Assembly: GCA_028023455.1 (NCBI GenBank)
Contig: JAQFVV010006197.1
Coordinates: 14,567,254-14,631,253 of the forward strand
From: Epiperipatus broadwayi
Lineage: Eukaryota; Onychophora; Udeonychophora; Euonychophora; Peripatidae
Direction of reading: 5' to 3'
DNA: 64,000 bases
How positions within the stretch are numbered: the stretch's first letter is position 1; every line of letters begins with the position of its first letter. The notes under the pieces were generated by a model. That model did not search any database. It saw only the letters and a list, made by a program, of their open reading frames with translations, and was not told where the DNA came from. Of the stretch, positions 58,201 through 63,828 are shown piece by piece. The translations under genes were made by a program, and so were the position numbers.

Positions 58201-58630
58201 AACAAACTAGGAAATGCAAATTTAGCAATGAAACCTGAAAATTCAGAAAAAAAAAAATTGTAATGCATTTTTTTTTTTTGTCATTTGTGGATGTATAAGC
58301 TTCAATATAATTGAACGAATTCTGAAATATGAAGATAGATTTCTTATTCTAAAGTGAATCAAACAATTTAATGTATCCTTCTTATAAATATAAACTTACC
58401 CGACCACGTTCAATTATTGTTGTTAACATAACTACTAAAGTTGATTGCTGTTCCCAAACCATCTGGAAAAAAAATTATATACATGCATATATATGTGAAT
58501 ATATACACATATTTATAAAATCAAATTTAAATAATAAAAATAATACCTGCCAGAAGTCTGAACAAGTTGTAGAAAGTGGTCCCTGTGCTGCGATATATCG
58601 ATTAACAATACCTGAAGTAGGAATTTCCAT
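19187..58630 (-). CDS. Ptpmeg: PTPN3/PTPN4-like (PTP-MEG/Ptpmeg) non-receptor tyrosine phosphatase, 3' half of gene, seven exons
   Basis: This enzyme removes phosphate from tyrosines of proteins; family members sit at the membrane-cytoskeleton border through FERM and PDZ domains. Exons in order of translation: 58630-58547, 58462-58400, 37553-37425, 33334-33186, 24988-24853, 23810-23765, 19224-19187. All have GT-AG introns and their phases join without a break to 214 codons and a stop. Visible: [12 protein letters not shown], the substrate-side KCHQYWPD, the WPD loop (WPDHGVPD), the signature [13 protein letters not shown] with nucleophile Cys and Arg, and the Q-loop segment ([14 protein letters not shown]). 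[19 protein letters not shown] is close to PTPN3 and PTPN4 and distinguishes them from other PTPs. The N-terminal part lies past the window end. No coding damage is seen. Introns are 84, 20846, 4090, 8197, 1042 and 4540 bases and hold almost all transposons of this region. Confidence 0.93.
19225..21290 (-). other. Intron f-g, first part: no gene seen
   Basis: AT-rich intron. The only structure noted is a short inverted pair, CACTGACCG at about 20753 and its reverse complement near 21094, too short to call an element. Confidence 0.5.
21409..21486 (-). CDS. Unassigned terminal-exon-like open frame, 25 codons
   Basis: On the minus strand a good acceptor (pyrimidine tract, then TTTCAG) at 21487 precedes 25 codons reading [20 protein letters not shown] and PPDGE, then TAA. 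The frame also stays open upstream for about 30 more codons, so splicing is not required. The stretch is GC-richer than the intron around it. In phase it could follow exon e (phase 0) as an alternative end, but not exon f (phase 1). The + strand of 21320-21600 also reads like protein in pieces ([16 protein letters not shown], then [17 protein letters not shown]). I do not recognise a family on either strand. Confidence 0.25.
   Translation of the reverse strand, partial: AADLHGEFMMGNEGSASDRPPPDGE
22196..23253 (-). mobile_element. Candidate solo LTR with a GC-rich end
   Basis: On the minus strand the segment starts TGTAACGATCAGAAAAC (23253) and ends CTCTAAAACGTAACA (22196), so it has TG...CA ends with the imperfect inverted pair TGTAACG/CGTAACA, as LTRs do. 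The 22200-22490 part is close to half G+C in an otherwise very AT-rich intron. No target duplication is visible at the flanks, and no coding part is attached. It could instead be part of another repeat. Open frames on both strands here (22205-22468, 22293-22586) match no family I know. Confidence 0.35.
22586..22880. repeat. Degenerate repeat of a unit of about 80-140 bases with CCGCTACT core
   Basis: CCGCTACT occurs at 22625-22632, 22764-22771 and 22842-22849, each preceded by an AAATAAATGTA-like block and the last two followed by GAA. The units are diverged and of unequal length. Confidence 0.55.
23456..23640. repeat. Hairpin-forming inverted repeat (MITE-like), 185 bp
   Basis: Arms of about 60 bases, 23456-23518 and 23578-23640, match in reverse with few differences; the shared core is AAAGTTCAAAAGTTTTATA. 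The loop is about 60 bases. It starts 124 bases past the donor of exon f on the gene strand. No clear target duplication was found. Confidence 0.85.
23765..23810 (-). CDS. Ptpmeg: PTPN3/4-like gene, exon f
   Basis: 46 bases, reading [15 protein letters not shown] plus one base of the next codon; acceptor TATAG, donor GTAAGT. The Gln of SQY is the conserved second Gln of the Q-loop. The phase fits exon e before and exon g after. Confidence 0.93.
23811..24852 (-). other. Intron e-f: no gene seen
   Basis: AT-rich intron of 1042 bases between exons e and f. The open frame at 24089-24301 has no recognisable domain. Confidence 0.6.
24853..24988 (-). CDS. Ptpmeg: PTPN3/4-like gene, exon e with P-loop Arg
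   Basis: 136 bases. Its first base completes Ser of HCS, then it reads [20 protein letters not shown] and on to [11 protein letters not shown]. It supplies the P-loop Arg and the first part of the Q-loop. The donor chosen is GTACGT, giving Val after QT; a weaker donor GTGGTA three bases earlier would remove that Val without changing the phase. Confidence 0.95.
24989..25684 (-). other. Intron d-e, part next to exon e: no gene seen
   Basis: AT-rich, with an AAT microsatellite near 25511-25535. Nothing else is recognised. Confidence 0.6.
25828..25860 (-). ncRNA. Hammerhead-ribozyme-like core, left copy (degenerate)
   Basis: Minus strand: TTGAAGA (25860-25854; consensus CUGANGA, first base changed), a 6-bp stem AAGAGG/CCTCTT (25852-25847 with 25837-25832) and GAAAC from 25831. 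Hammerhead motifs are known from Penelope-like elements. The cleavage triplet position reads ATT instead of GTC, and stem I is poor, so activity is unlikely. Confidence 0.45.
25890..25975 (-). repeat. tRNA-like boxes in the tail of the left Penelope-like copy
   Basis: On the minus strand 25973-25952 resembles a tRNA 5' half (GGATGGTTCACTTGGTTAGA) and a B-box-like GGGTCCAGTTTTGATTC follows at 25913-25897. The same arrangement is in the right copy at 27690-27760. Confidence 0.6.
27690..27760 (+). repeat. tRNA-like boxes in the tail of the right Penelope-like copy
   Basis: GGATGACTCAGTTGATTAGA at 27691-27710 has the look of an acceptor/D-arm with an A box; GGGTTCAGTTTTGATTC near 27738-27754 is B-box-like. 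It is not a working tRNA, as no clean cloverleaf forms. Confidence 0.6.
27791..27825 (+). ncRNA. Hammerhead-ribozyme-like core, right copy (degenerate)
   Basis: CTGAAGA (27791-27797, fits CUGANGA), a stem AGAGG/CCTCT, GAAA at 27818-27821, and a possible cleavage triplet GTC at 27823-27825. One extra T before GAAA, or overlap of core and stem by one A, disturbs the core, and stem I pairs badly. The pattern is that of the minimal type I hammerheads with very short stem III known from Penelope-like elements. Confidence 0.5.
27976..30649 (-). other. Intron d-e, middle: no gene seen
   Basis: 2.7 kb of AT-rich intron. No open frame with a domain, no repeat structure noted. Confidence 0.6.
30650..32110 (-). 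pseudogene. Heavily decayed LINE, endonuclease linker to thumb
   Basis: On the minus strand short frames match LINE polymerase order. About 31070-31015 reads EYDQKMEL, the segment before the conserved FQIDDN-like strand near 30995. Around 30880 comes [17 protein letters not shown], and near 30760 [16 protein letters not shown], the post-palm segment normally written W-x-x-T-...-D-x-x-E-x-x-x-L. Upstream pieces near 31930-31780 look like the linker between endonuclease and polymerase ([12 protein letters not shown]). No frame exceeds about 50 codons. Confidence 0.5.
32111..33185 (-). other. Intron d-e, part next to exon d: no gene seen
   Basis: AT-rich. The open frame at 32392-32631 has no domain I recognise. 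Confidence 0.6.
33186..33334 (-). CDS. Ptpmeg: PTPN3/4-like gene, exon d with WPD loop and catalytic Cys
   Basis: 149 bases, enters in phase 0 and leaves after two bases of a codon; acceptor TTTAG, donor GTAAAT. Contains [19 protein letters not shown], the mobile WPD loop with the general-acid Asp, and ends [10 protein letters not shown], so the intron splits the signature between the catalytic Cys and the next residue (Ser). Confidence 0.95.
33335..34359 (-). other. Intron c-d, part next to exon d: no gene seen
   Basis: AT-rich intron with several poly-A runs (33337-33350, 33700-33714, 33941-33956). Confidence 0.6.
34360..35160 (+). pseudogene. RTE-like LINE reverse transcriptase relic in intron c-d
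   Basis: Short frames in the right order: [10 protein letters not shown] near 34545, equivalent to the Y-K-I-x-x-K-I-I segment after N-Y-R-P-I-S-L; WITLKY-like text near 34650; then, near 35040-35100, text matching the L-Q-x-M-L-Q-E-L-S helix and [11 protein letters not shown] after the catalytic box. It shares the stretch around 34910-34990 with the relic at 2600-2680. It lies antisense to the phosphatase gene. Confidence 0.6.
35161..37424 (-). other. Intron c-d, part next to exon c: no gene seen
   Basis: AT-rich intron. 36560-36880 has fewer A/T runs and may be an old repeat, but no frame could be assigned. There is a run of ten C at about 37005-37015. Confidence 0.5.
37425..37553 (-). CDS. 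Ptpmeg: PTPN3/4-like gene, exon c
   Basis: Forty-three codons, phase 0 at both ends, acceptor TTTAG, donor GTATAA. Begins [13 protein letters not shown], the conserved K-C-x-x-Y-W-P segment, and ends REFTLINME. It lies beyond a 20.8-kb intron that carries the Gypsy elements, two LINE fragments, the foldback and the hAT MITE. Confidence 0.93.
37554..38168 (-). other. Intron b-c, part next to exon c: no gene seen
   Basis: AT-rich; nothing recognised. Confidence 0.6.
38169..39061. mobile_element. Foldback element with a 14-bp flanking duplication
   Basis: Three related copies of one sequence of about 200 bases: 38183-38378, 38609-38807 (same direction) and 38847-39052 (reversed). The last two form a near-perfect palindrome with arms of about 200 bases and a 39-base loop (38808-38846). 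Shared text includes CATGTAGAAAAGATAAAAAT. The whole is bracketed by ATACAATACATGAA at 38169-38182 and again at 39048-39061, which looks like a target duplication, although the right copy overlaps the palindrome end by five bases. No coding frame. The type of transposon is unknown. Confidence 0.8.
39062..42219 (-). other. Intron b-c between foldback and LINE relic: no gene seen
   Basis: AT-rich intron. At about 40276-40365 and 40382-40465 a diverged tandem pair repeats the phrase TTTAAAAA...TTTATTTGCCTACA. Open frames at 39231, 40024, 40364 and 41136 have no domain. Confidence 0.55.
42220..42620 (+). pseudogene. Possible LINE reverse transcriptase remnant
   Basis: A weak match: near 42336-42420 the frame reads [17 protein letters not shown], resembling the L-x-x-G-L-K-(M/I)-N-x-x-K-T-K segment after the catalytic box of RTE-like LINEs. 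Nothing else is certain. Confidence 0.35.
42675..43292 (+). repeat. Gypsy-B 5' LTR
   Basis: 618 bases, starts TGTTATATA and ends CACAGCA. Compared with the 3' LTR it has extra bases, such as around 42700 and 43010, and scattered base changes. A primer binding site starting TGGCGCAATTAGAG begins at 43300. Confidence 0.92.
43397..44339 (+). pseudogene. Gypsy-B gag fused to a polymerase/RNase H remnant
   Basis: The gag frame starts at 43397 with [20 protein letters not shown] and is close to Gypsy-A gag throughout. After about 200 residues a frameshift near 44005 moves reading to the frame with two zinc knuckles, [14 protein letters not shown] and [14 protein letters not shown]. Immediately after, the text jumps to [16 protein letters not shown] and [20 protein letters not shown], the end of the reverse transcriptase and the start of RNase H (catalytic T-D-A-S). 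It stops at 44339. The junction marks an internal deletion of protease and most of polymerase. Confidence 0.88.
44386..44589 (+). pseudogene. Gypsy-B, C-terminal end of pol
   Basis: 68 codons from the third frame, ending [17 protein letters not shown] and TAA. The final residues match the end of Gypsy-A pol (RPLYLKEYV), which shows that the integrase region between RNase H and this tail has been deleted. The polypurine tract follows at 44609-44625. Confidence 0.8.
44626..45220 (+). repeat. Gypsy-B 3' LTR
   Basis: 595 bases, same ends as the 5' LTR. It is preceded by the polypurine tract GGAGTAAGGGGAGAAG and followed by the duplicated ACCAA at 45221-45225. Confidence 0.92.
45226..48038 (-). 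other. Intron b-c between the Gypsy elements: no gene seen
   Basis: 2.8 kb of AT-rich intron; overlapping open frames at 45915-46171 are chance frames. Nothing else is recognised. Confidence 0.6.
48044..48711 (+). repeat. Gypsy-A 5' LTR
   Basis: 668 bases, starts TGTTATGTTGTAG and ends TACATCACA. It carries promoter and polyadenylation functions in a live element. It is a little shorter than the 3' LTR, which has two small insertions. Confidence 0.95.
48716..48733 (+). promoter_or_regulatory. Gypsy-A primer binding site
   Basis: TGGTGCAGTCAGGAGA starts a few bases after the LTR end, the usual place where a tRNA 3' end pairs to start reverse transcription. The tRNA was not identified. Confidence 0.7.
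48809..50083 (+). CDS. gag: Gypsy-A gag-protease polyprotein
   Basis: 424 codons, intact from [12 protein letters not shown] to a stop created by a frameshift. Residues about 1-190 form the capsid-like part. Two zinc knuckles follow at about 207-240: [14 protein letters not shown] and [14 protein letters not shown] (C-x2-C-x4-H-x4-C). A retropepsin-like protease covers about 270-375, with active-site text [10 protein letters not shown] (D-S-G rather than the common D-T-G) and [11 protein letters not shown] near its end. The gag starts after a leader of about 100 bases. The last 15 or so residues, after LHLK at about 50020, are out of frame because of a one-base indel; the true frame goes on into the reverse transcriptase. 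Confidence 0.92.
   Translation: MSIGQANISEFGIDNPHEWPFYVLQLQNYFELNSIENDRKVAALLCLSGRKVIEIVSKLYNRQVTDSSNYDELVQRLTDYFSPRPSKYLARLKLRNRKQDKLESIKEYDIVLRQLAKNCEYGNFVEQTLIDQLLWGMKDDKLRQSLLIETQITYEGAIQKGIVYESVVEQALAFSNRTEENSRNTIFKIERKDCTKERKSFEIKCFCCGKVGHLSKSCKWRNEKCYNCGGKGHLAAVCKKPKRKSEYGKDQKQWKTVIKRNILKNEQDQLMLEVKLSNKREMKIDSGSGISLISMKKWKEISIDSPQIKIQKANINVRDVNGNPIKLIGKSEVIVGFKNKNYKLPIYIVDKDINPLIGRNWFKDLGIKFNIVKKVSVEKEMIELYPNLFTEDLGLIKSKPIDLHLKMLNRLFVNREKYRLPKGN
50084..52601 (+). pseudogene. pol: Gypsy-A pol (reverse transcriptase, RNase H, integrase), broken
   Basis: Pieces: 50118-50470 holds the reverse transcriptase start ([35 protein letters not shown]); 50410-50664, in another frame, holds the catalytic box YYDDILI and FLGHLIS; 50774-51424 holds the connection and RNase H ([31 protein letters not shown]); 51555-52334 holds integrase with its H-H-C-C zinc site (LLHQGHPDI...CDKCK) and the D-D-E core ([21 protein letters not shown]). 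52335-52601 is the tail, ending LYLKEYV. Frameshifts lie near 50028, 50095, 50420, 50655, 50750 and 51550. TGA stops at 51107, 51422 and 52332 interrupt otherwise open text. Confidence 0.93.
52623..52635 (+). promoter_or_regulatory. Gypsy-A polypurine tract
   Basis: GGAGTGGGGGAGG directly upstream of the 3' LTR, where second-strand synthesis is primed. Gypsy-B has the matching GGAGTAAGGGGAGAAG. Confidence 0.85.
52636..53321 (+). repeat. Gypsy-A 3' LTR
   Basis: 686 bases, starts AATTATGTTG (the first two bases differ from the 5' LTR's TG) and ends TACATCACA. Compared with the 5' LTR it has two extra bases near 53018, an insertion containing GCAAGAGAGTAATAG near 53245, and scattered substitutions. 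Confidence 0.95.
53327..53754 (-). other. Intron b-c after Gypsy-A: no gene seen
   Basis: AT-rich; nothing recognised. Confidence 0.6.
53755..54118 (+). pseudogene. LINE C-terminal fragment, second lineage
   Basis: The + strand reads [20 protein letters not shown] from about 53771, the segment after the palm usually written Y-G-x-E-x-W-T...-R-I-E-A-F-E-M-W. It continues with [15 protein letters not shown] and ends [17 protein letters not shown] near 54030. The final bases (NLSMGQNT text near 54095-54115) are followed at once by the A/T tail of the minus-strand LINE-A. It is 5'-truncated, and internal deletions shorten the middle. Confidence 0.75.
54119..56100 (-). mobile_element. LINE-A copy 2: 5'-truncated
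   Basis: Same family as 3015-8935. It covers reverse transcriptase to 3' end. Frames: 56026-55376 (fingers and palm; [12 protein letters not shown] is the A box, [12 protein letters not shown] the B box), 55363-55061 (catalytic YMDD followed by VAVL), 55107-54520 (thumb with [10 protein letters not shown], and [12 protein letters not shown] near its end) and 54551-54231 (C-terminus). One in-frame TAG at 55378-55376 lies four codons before YMDD; frameshifts lie near 55080 and 54525 and at the 5' end near 56030. The 3' end is a poly-T run on the + strand (54119-54133). It is better kept than copy 1. Confidence 0.88.
56101..56913 (-). other. Intron b-c between LINE-A and the hAT MITE: no gene seen
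   Basis: AT-rich; nothing recognised. Confidence 0.6.
56922..57313. mobile_element. hAT-type MITE, 392 bp
   Basis: The ends are inverted: left CAGGGATCCCCAACC, right (reversed) CAGGGGTCCCCAATCC. The 8-bp sequence GCTTAGAT stands directly on both sides (56914-56921 and 57314-57321), the target duplication size of hAT transposons, and CAGGGGTCCCCAA-type ends are a hAT hallmark. Near the left end a unit of about 31 bases containing GGGCACCATTTATTTTTT is repeated in tandem (about 56967-57030). There is no coding frame, so it must have been moved by a transposase from elsewhere. Confidence 0.95.
57322..58399 (-). other. Intron b-c next to exon b: no gene seen
   Basis: AT-rich; nothing recognised. 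Confidence 0.6.
58400..58462 (-). CDS. Ptpmeg: PTPN3/4-like gene, exon b
   Basis: Twenty-one codons, phase 0 at both ends, acceptor TCCAG, donor GTAAGT. Reads [20 protein letters not shown] and then R, the V-W-E-Q...V-M-L-T core strand of the PTP fold. It follows exon a after an intron of only 84 bases. Confidence 0.94.
58547..58630 (-). CDS. Ptpmeg: PTPN3/4-like gene, exon a (first in window)
   Basis: Twenty-eight codons, phase 0 at both ends, between an acceptor ending TTTAG and a donor GTATTA. Reads [20 protein letters not shown] and then TTCSDFWQ. The leading ATG is an internal Met (the family has N-Y-x-N-M-E-I-P here), not a start codon. Confidence 0.93.
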
Positions 58631-59189
58631 CTAAACTCATATAAATTTATAATTTATTAGTACAAAATTTAGATTTATATTAAAAAATAATTATTTATTG
58701 TATATATTTGTGCATAATGTGTCATTCATTCATCAGTAGCCACAAGTATATAAACAAGGATATTATAATTTCCAAAGGAAAAAAAAAAGGAGATAAAGTA
58801 GATAGAGAATAAAAGTTAAAACTTTAGTTTTGTTATGTTTGTATAAAATAATAATTTGTGATTCAAAAATACACTCACATATCACTTATTTGTTTTTTAA
58901 TATATTGGCCTAAAATATTGCCGTACATTTGCAGTCTTTTAACCTCTTTCATAGAGTGTCTTGTGAAAAACTTTCTGCTTGCTAAATTAAAGCTTTCCAA
59001 TGTACTCCTATCTTCTATTATATTCTCCAATGAAAATAATCATATTAGATCTCCTTGTAATATCTTTGAGATCACAAATGATGTTTGCTTTTACCACAAA
59101 AGCCAAACTTAAATTTATCACAATTTTTTAGTAAATCTGTTACATTTCATTCATTTCACAAGTCAAAAATGAACATAACAAATGGTCTT
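58631..59189 (-). other. Intron upstream of exon a: no gene seen
   Basis: AT-rich. I searched for exons encoding the KNRY loop and N-A-N-Y segment that should precede exon a and found none up to 64000. Confidence 0.5.
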
Positions 59190-60480
59190 GTAATCCTGCT
59201 TATTATATTTTTACATTTTTGTATGTTTTTAAATGAAATTTATTCAATGGTTTTATGTTATGTCTATTCAGAACCCATGTCTCACTTTCATACAATAAAT
59301 GTGGCAAAATAGCAATCTTATATATATACTTAATTTACTTGGAATAGTCTTATTCCGATGGTGATATACCTCATTTTTAACATGTCAAATGCAGCCTCAC
59401 CTCAATTTACAAATCCATCTTACTGTATAAAACTTCAATGTTATCAAGATATTTAAACTGATCCACAATTTCAAGATGATAAATCAGCCAAGCCAAAAAA
59501 TATAATAAAACCTGTTTTTTTAAAAAAGAAGTTAATTGCTAATCCAAAGTTTTAAGAGGTTGCATTTAAAAGCAGATTATAGAAGATCCTTTGCATAGCA
59601 CCATCATCAACAGTATACTCTAAATCTAGAAGCCAAAAAGAAAACTTTTTTGTTAAAAACTTCACTACCAAACCTACAACATATTTTGAACAGTTTCAAA
59701 AAACTATCTATAGACTGATTCAAAATCCATTCAAATAAAAATAGAACACAAGAATGGAATTAATATGTATCCTCATTTAACACTAATTTTTCTTTCAAAT
59801 GCTTCAGATTTTTTATCACAAATAATAATGGTTCTTCTCATATCACTGTGTAGCAGTTATATACTATAATTTTCCAAAGACATTACCATAAACCTTCTCA
59901 ATTAATTGATTCAAATATCATAACCAACAACAAAAAAAGCAATATATAAATCACATATAAACTCAATATACTTTTTATTCTATTTATTTGGAATCAACAA
60001 CTCTTTGAATATTTAAAATTATACAGAGTTTCAGATAACCATTCATTTTTGAATAGAAATAATTTATTCAATAAAATGATTGAAAGTAAAAATTTTTATA
60101 CTGGACAACAATGCTATTTCAGATAATACTAGTTTTTTCCTTTCTCTTTTATTTTTATAAATTATAATAATAGAAGCATTCTTAAGATCAGATACTACAA
60201 CTTCATAATTTCAGTATATTCAGAAAACATCTATTAGTCTTAAAATTACTGTCATAAACATATTTTAAGACTTCTCCAGGGATTCCACCAGAAATGCAGC
60301 ATTTTGTTTTTAATATTACAGAGAACTATTTTAATATCAAGTTGAATGTTTGATATTTAAGAGTTAATAAAATGGATACATCATTAAATTCTATCACCTG
60401 AATTATTGTACCATTATGAATTTTTTTGTGAATGATATAAATGATATCAACATTATCATACTAACAAATATTTATTAATT
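59190..60480 (-). pseudogene. Heavily decayed LINE reverse transcriptase (CR1/Jockey-like wording)
   Basis: Short minus-strand frames follow the order of a LINE polymerase. Near 60295 the text CCISGGIPGEVLK resembles the A-x-x-I-P-x-E-x-L-K segment before the fingers; near 59545 NFGLAINF matches F-G-L-x-I-N after the catalytic box; near 59455 VDQFKYLDNIEVLYSKMD resembles the F-x-Y-L-G-S strand; and near 59290 AILPHLLYESETWVL matches L-P-x-L-L-Y-G-S-E-T-W. No frame is intact. Confidence 0.6.
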
Positions 60481-60727
60481 TAACTGAATTACGTTAGTTT
60501 CAATGTAGTAAAAAAAAATATTCAATTAACTCTGATCCACAACACATTTCTTTTACAGTTTTTAATTCACTAATAAATTATTCTTAATTTCTTTTTGCCT
60601 TTAAAACTTCACATTCATATAATTTAGCCAAGCAAAGACCGACACATTTTTAAAAAATCAAATCATTAATAATGCAACCACCAACAGAGAAATAATCTTC
60701 TTTATTATTCTTTTTAGTGTACTTATA
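60481..60727 (-). other. Short AT-rich spacer
   Basis: Nothing recognised. Confidence 0.5.
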
Positions 60728-61075
60728 TCCATAACATCATCAACCATTATCAATCCACCACAGGACAAAGGTCTTTCCAAGTTCAACCCATTTTCTCTGA
60801 TCTCTAGCCTCTCTTCCCACATCACCTCTGCACACTTTCTTATTTCACCCATTCATCTCACATGTGGTCTCTTTCTGATAATTTTACAATCTCTTGGAAT
60901 CCAGTTTAAGATTTCAATTGTCCATTAATTATCAACTCTTTTAGCAATATGTCCAACCCAACTCCACTTCAGTCTTTTAATTCTTTCAATGATGTCAGTA
61001 ACACCTGTTTATTCTCTTATCCATGTATTGCATTTTCAATCTCTTCTCGTTACTTATATTCCTCTATAAATATTT
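60728..61075 (-). pseudogene. RTE-like LINE 3' end, minus strand
   Basis: The same family as 9186-9545 and 16466-16652. Reversed, 60963 onward reads toward WIPRDCK near 60900 and EIRKCAEVMWEER at 60846-60808, ending near a CATCATCAACCATTATCA stretch that is the remains of the GATGAT tail. Stops and one frame change are present. Confidence 0.75.
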
Positions 61076-62734
61076 AAAATACAAACTGACAATTTTACAG
61101 TTTAGCAATTGTTAAAATTTAGCATGAATAGCAGTTGTTTCTAAAAAAACTAGCATAAAATTTTCTACCAATATATTTGAAATAGGATCAATTTTTAATA
61201 CAACAGTCATTTAAATAATAAAGCATATTATGTTCAATAATCTATATCTTTAAAACCTCAAGAAACATTCACTTATTTTGCATCAAAATTTCTAATTCTA
61301 ATGTGATCTATAAGATATATTTGTTTTGAACATGGATGCATACAACTGATTTTTTTTTTAAAAGTAATTTTTCTGTCTAAAGTGATTATAATAGTTAATC
61401 CACATGTGCAAAAATTTAATAAACAACAGACCATTATAAGTAAGTCAATATTATTATTTTCAATAATTTTTAACCATATATTTTACTGTTTTGACCATCA
61501 GTTTCTAAAAAAAATTTGATTTTTTATCGGTAATGATATATAACACTTTCCAATAAAAAAAGACCTTTCTTCTTCCGAACTTTAGTATTGGAGTATAGAA
61601 ACAGATAAAATGGTACAAGATACTAATGTGCCAATCAATTTTTAATATCATTAGACTTTCAATAATACATTTACAAATTTCAAGAATAGATGATACTGAA
61701 TCAAATCTCACAGGAATATATGATGCATTCTTTTTTCATTCAATTATCTGCCTTTCCAAAAAAAATTAATGAAATGTATTACAAATTAATTCATAAAGTT
61801 GGTGCTTTAGACTCTTTTCTTCTCATAACCCAAAGATAATAAATTTATAAAATTCTATTAAAGCCATTTCCCTACACTTAATCCAGTTATTATTATTATT
61901 ACATTTTGAGCAAAATAATTATTTAATGAAATAAACAATTTCCATTTTTGATTAGTTTATTTTTACTAAAAAACAATCCAAAGTTTATTCATTTTCAAAT
62001 TCAATAAGTTAACTCTCTCTTAGACTTTTCCTGCCATAAATATAATTATCCATAGAAATTTGATACAATTAATTATTATAGTATATTGACTGCTATTTTA
62101 AAATATGATTTACTATCACCACTTAATTTGTGTATGTTTTCAGAGGTTTTTTAAATTTAATCTTCATTTGAATGTCTGAAGGTTAATACATTTAAAAATT
62201 GCATATATATATATGAAAAATTAATTACAGGTGTAATTAAGCTTTTATATTATTACCATTTAGCATCATAGTGAAAATGATAAACTCAAGAACTAAAGAT
62301 TCCCAAATTGATTTTCAGACAAGTGAAAAAAAACAAACAAACTCAACAATTTTGTCAACTGAATAGAATTAATGTATTCATTCTGCACTTTGGTGCTCAA
62401 ATGTAACTTAACCCTCCTAAGCAACTGACCATACAATTGAAAAGTATTTTTTTCATTGTTTATTAAAAATAAATAGTATGAAAATATTAAAATGATTAAT
62501 TGCTTTTTTCTTTAAATTTTATTTCTTTTTCATCTGTAACACTGTTAAATACTTATGTCTTTTAAAATTATTTTGCCCATATCTCATTAAGATAAAATGA
62601 TAAATATATATTTTATCAGATTCAGTTTCATTGTATTGAAATATTTTAATAATCAAATATAAATTAGATGATGATGTGAAATCTTCTATTCCTACACATA
62701 ATACTGACGGATTAACTGCTGCTGTTTTGTATAT
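61076..62734. other. AT-rich DNA, no gene seen
   Basis: Probably intron of the phosphatase gene. The open frame at 61505-61711 has no recognisable domain. Confidence 0.55.
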
Positions 62735-62736
62735 TA

Positions 62737-63826
62737 CTGTATTTCTCTGAAAATAAGACCCAATCTTATATTAATTTTTGCTCCAAAAGGTACTGTAGGG
62801 CTTATTTTCAGGGGATGTCTTATTTTTTCACGTAAAAAAATCTACATTTCAAATATAAAAATGTACATTGATTCAAATACGTTTTTTTTTTTTTTTACAA
62901 AAAGCTGCAAGATTCTTCTTACCCTGGGAGTCCCCCCCCCCCATTCCTTTCTTGCACCTACCAGAATAGCTCTCTTATCTGACAATCAGAATATTATTCA
63001 GTTTAAATTTATCATTATATCAAATGTTAATTGAAGACTTGCTACAAGGATACCAAAAATGATTACAGTTAAGAATAGTTTGTCCAAGCAAAAGCAATAA
63101 AAAAATACATAAAAATTGAGAAAATGTTTATTTCACATGAGCACAGTAAATATGTCCATTACAACATATGGCTGCATTAAATTATGAAGATTTATATATG
63201 ATACAATTCACATCGATCCATTATCAAGCACACAAATTGTAAATAAATAATTTTCAAATTACTTGAAATAACCCTGCTTGGGTATTCTTTTTAAAACCTT
63301 TTCTTTAGGACAAAGGGAATCTGATTTAATTTTAGCTAAACTTTGATTTTTAAAATTGCTTCTGTTATTTTAATAAAGTATTTCATGAGGGAAAAAAGTT
63401 TTAGAAATCAAACTAATTTTCCTTTTATCTTGAATATTTAAAAGTAACCACACTGAAACTCTAAAACTAAATGTATTAAATAAGTATCTAAAAATATATA
63501 AATGAAATTATAAATTGTCTGATATACTGATTTGTGATAAATTGTTTTTCTATATAGATAGAACTATGTTTATCGAAAATTGTAGATGGAAAATATAAAA
63601 GAACCACATAATTTATATTACCATTTATTTAAAGCACTAATGTCAATAATATTGTTTATTTATATATTCATTAGTCTATAATTCAATATGTCTATTGTAT
63701 GTTTCGATGAGCAAATAAAAGCTGCCTATTGGTCTGCAGATCTTAACTAGGGCTTATATTACACACATCCTCAATATCATGCTTGGGTTGATTTTTTGGT
63801 TAGATCTTACTTTCAGGGAAACACGG
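62737..63826. mobile_element. Mariner-like non-autonomous element, copy 2
   Basis: About 1090 bp. Left end CTGTATTTCTCTGAAAATAA; right end, reversed, CCGTGTTTCCCTGAAAGTAA. The dinucleotide TA stands on both sides (62735-62736 and 63827-63828), the target duplication of Tc1/mariner elements. Subterminal text is shared with copy 1 at 9751-10456, for instance TATATTCATTA...TATAATTCAATATGT near the right end. No transposase frame. A run of about a dozen C lies at 62932-62942. Confidence 0.8.
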
Positions 63827-63828
63827 TA

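Noticed and set aside
58628-58630. ATG at the first codon of exon a as a start codon
   Set aside because: It is preceded by a splice acceptor and aligns with an internal Met of the PTPN3/4 catalytic domain.
62932-62942. Poly-C run, and a similar one near 37005
   Set aside because: Simple homopolymers; no structure around them suggests a function.
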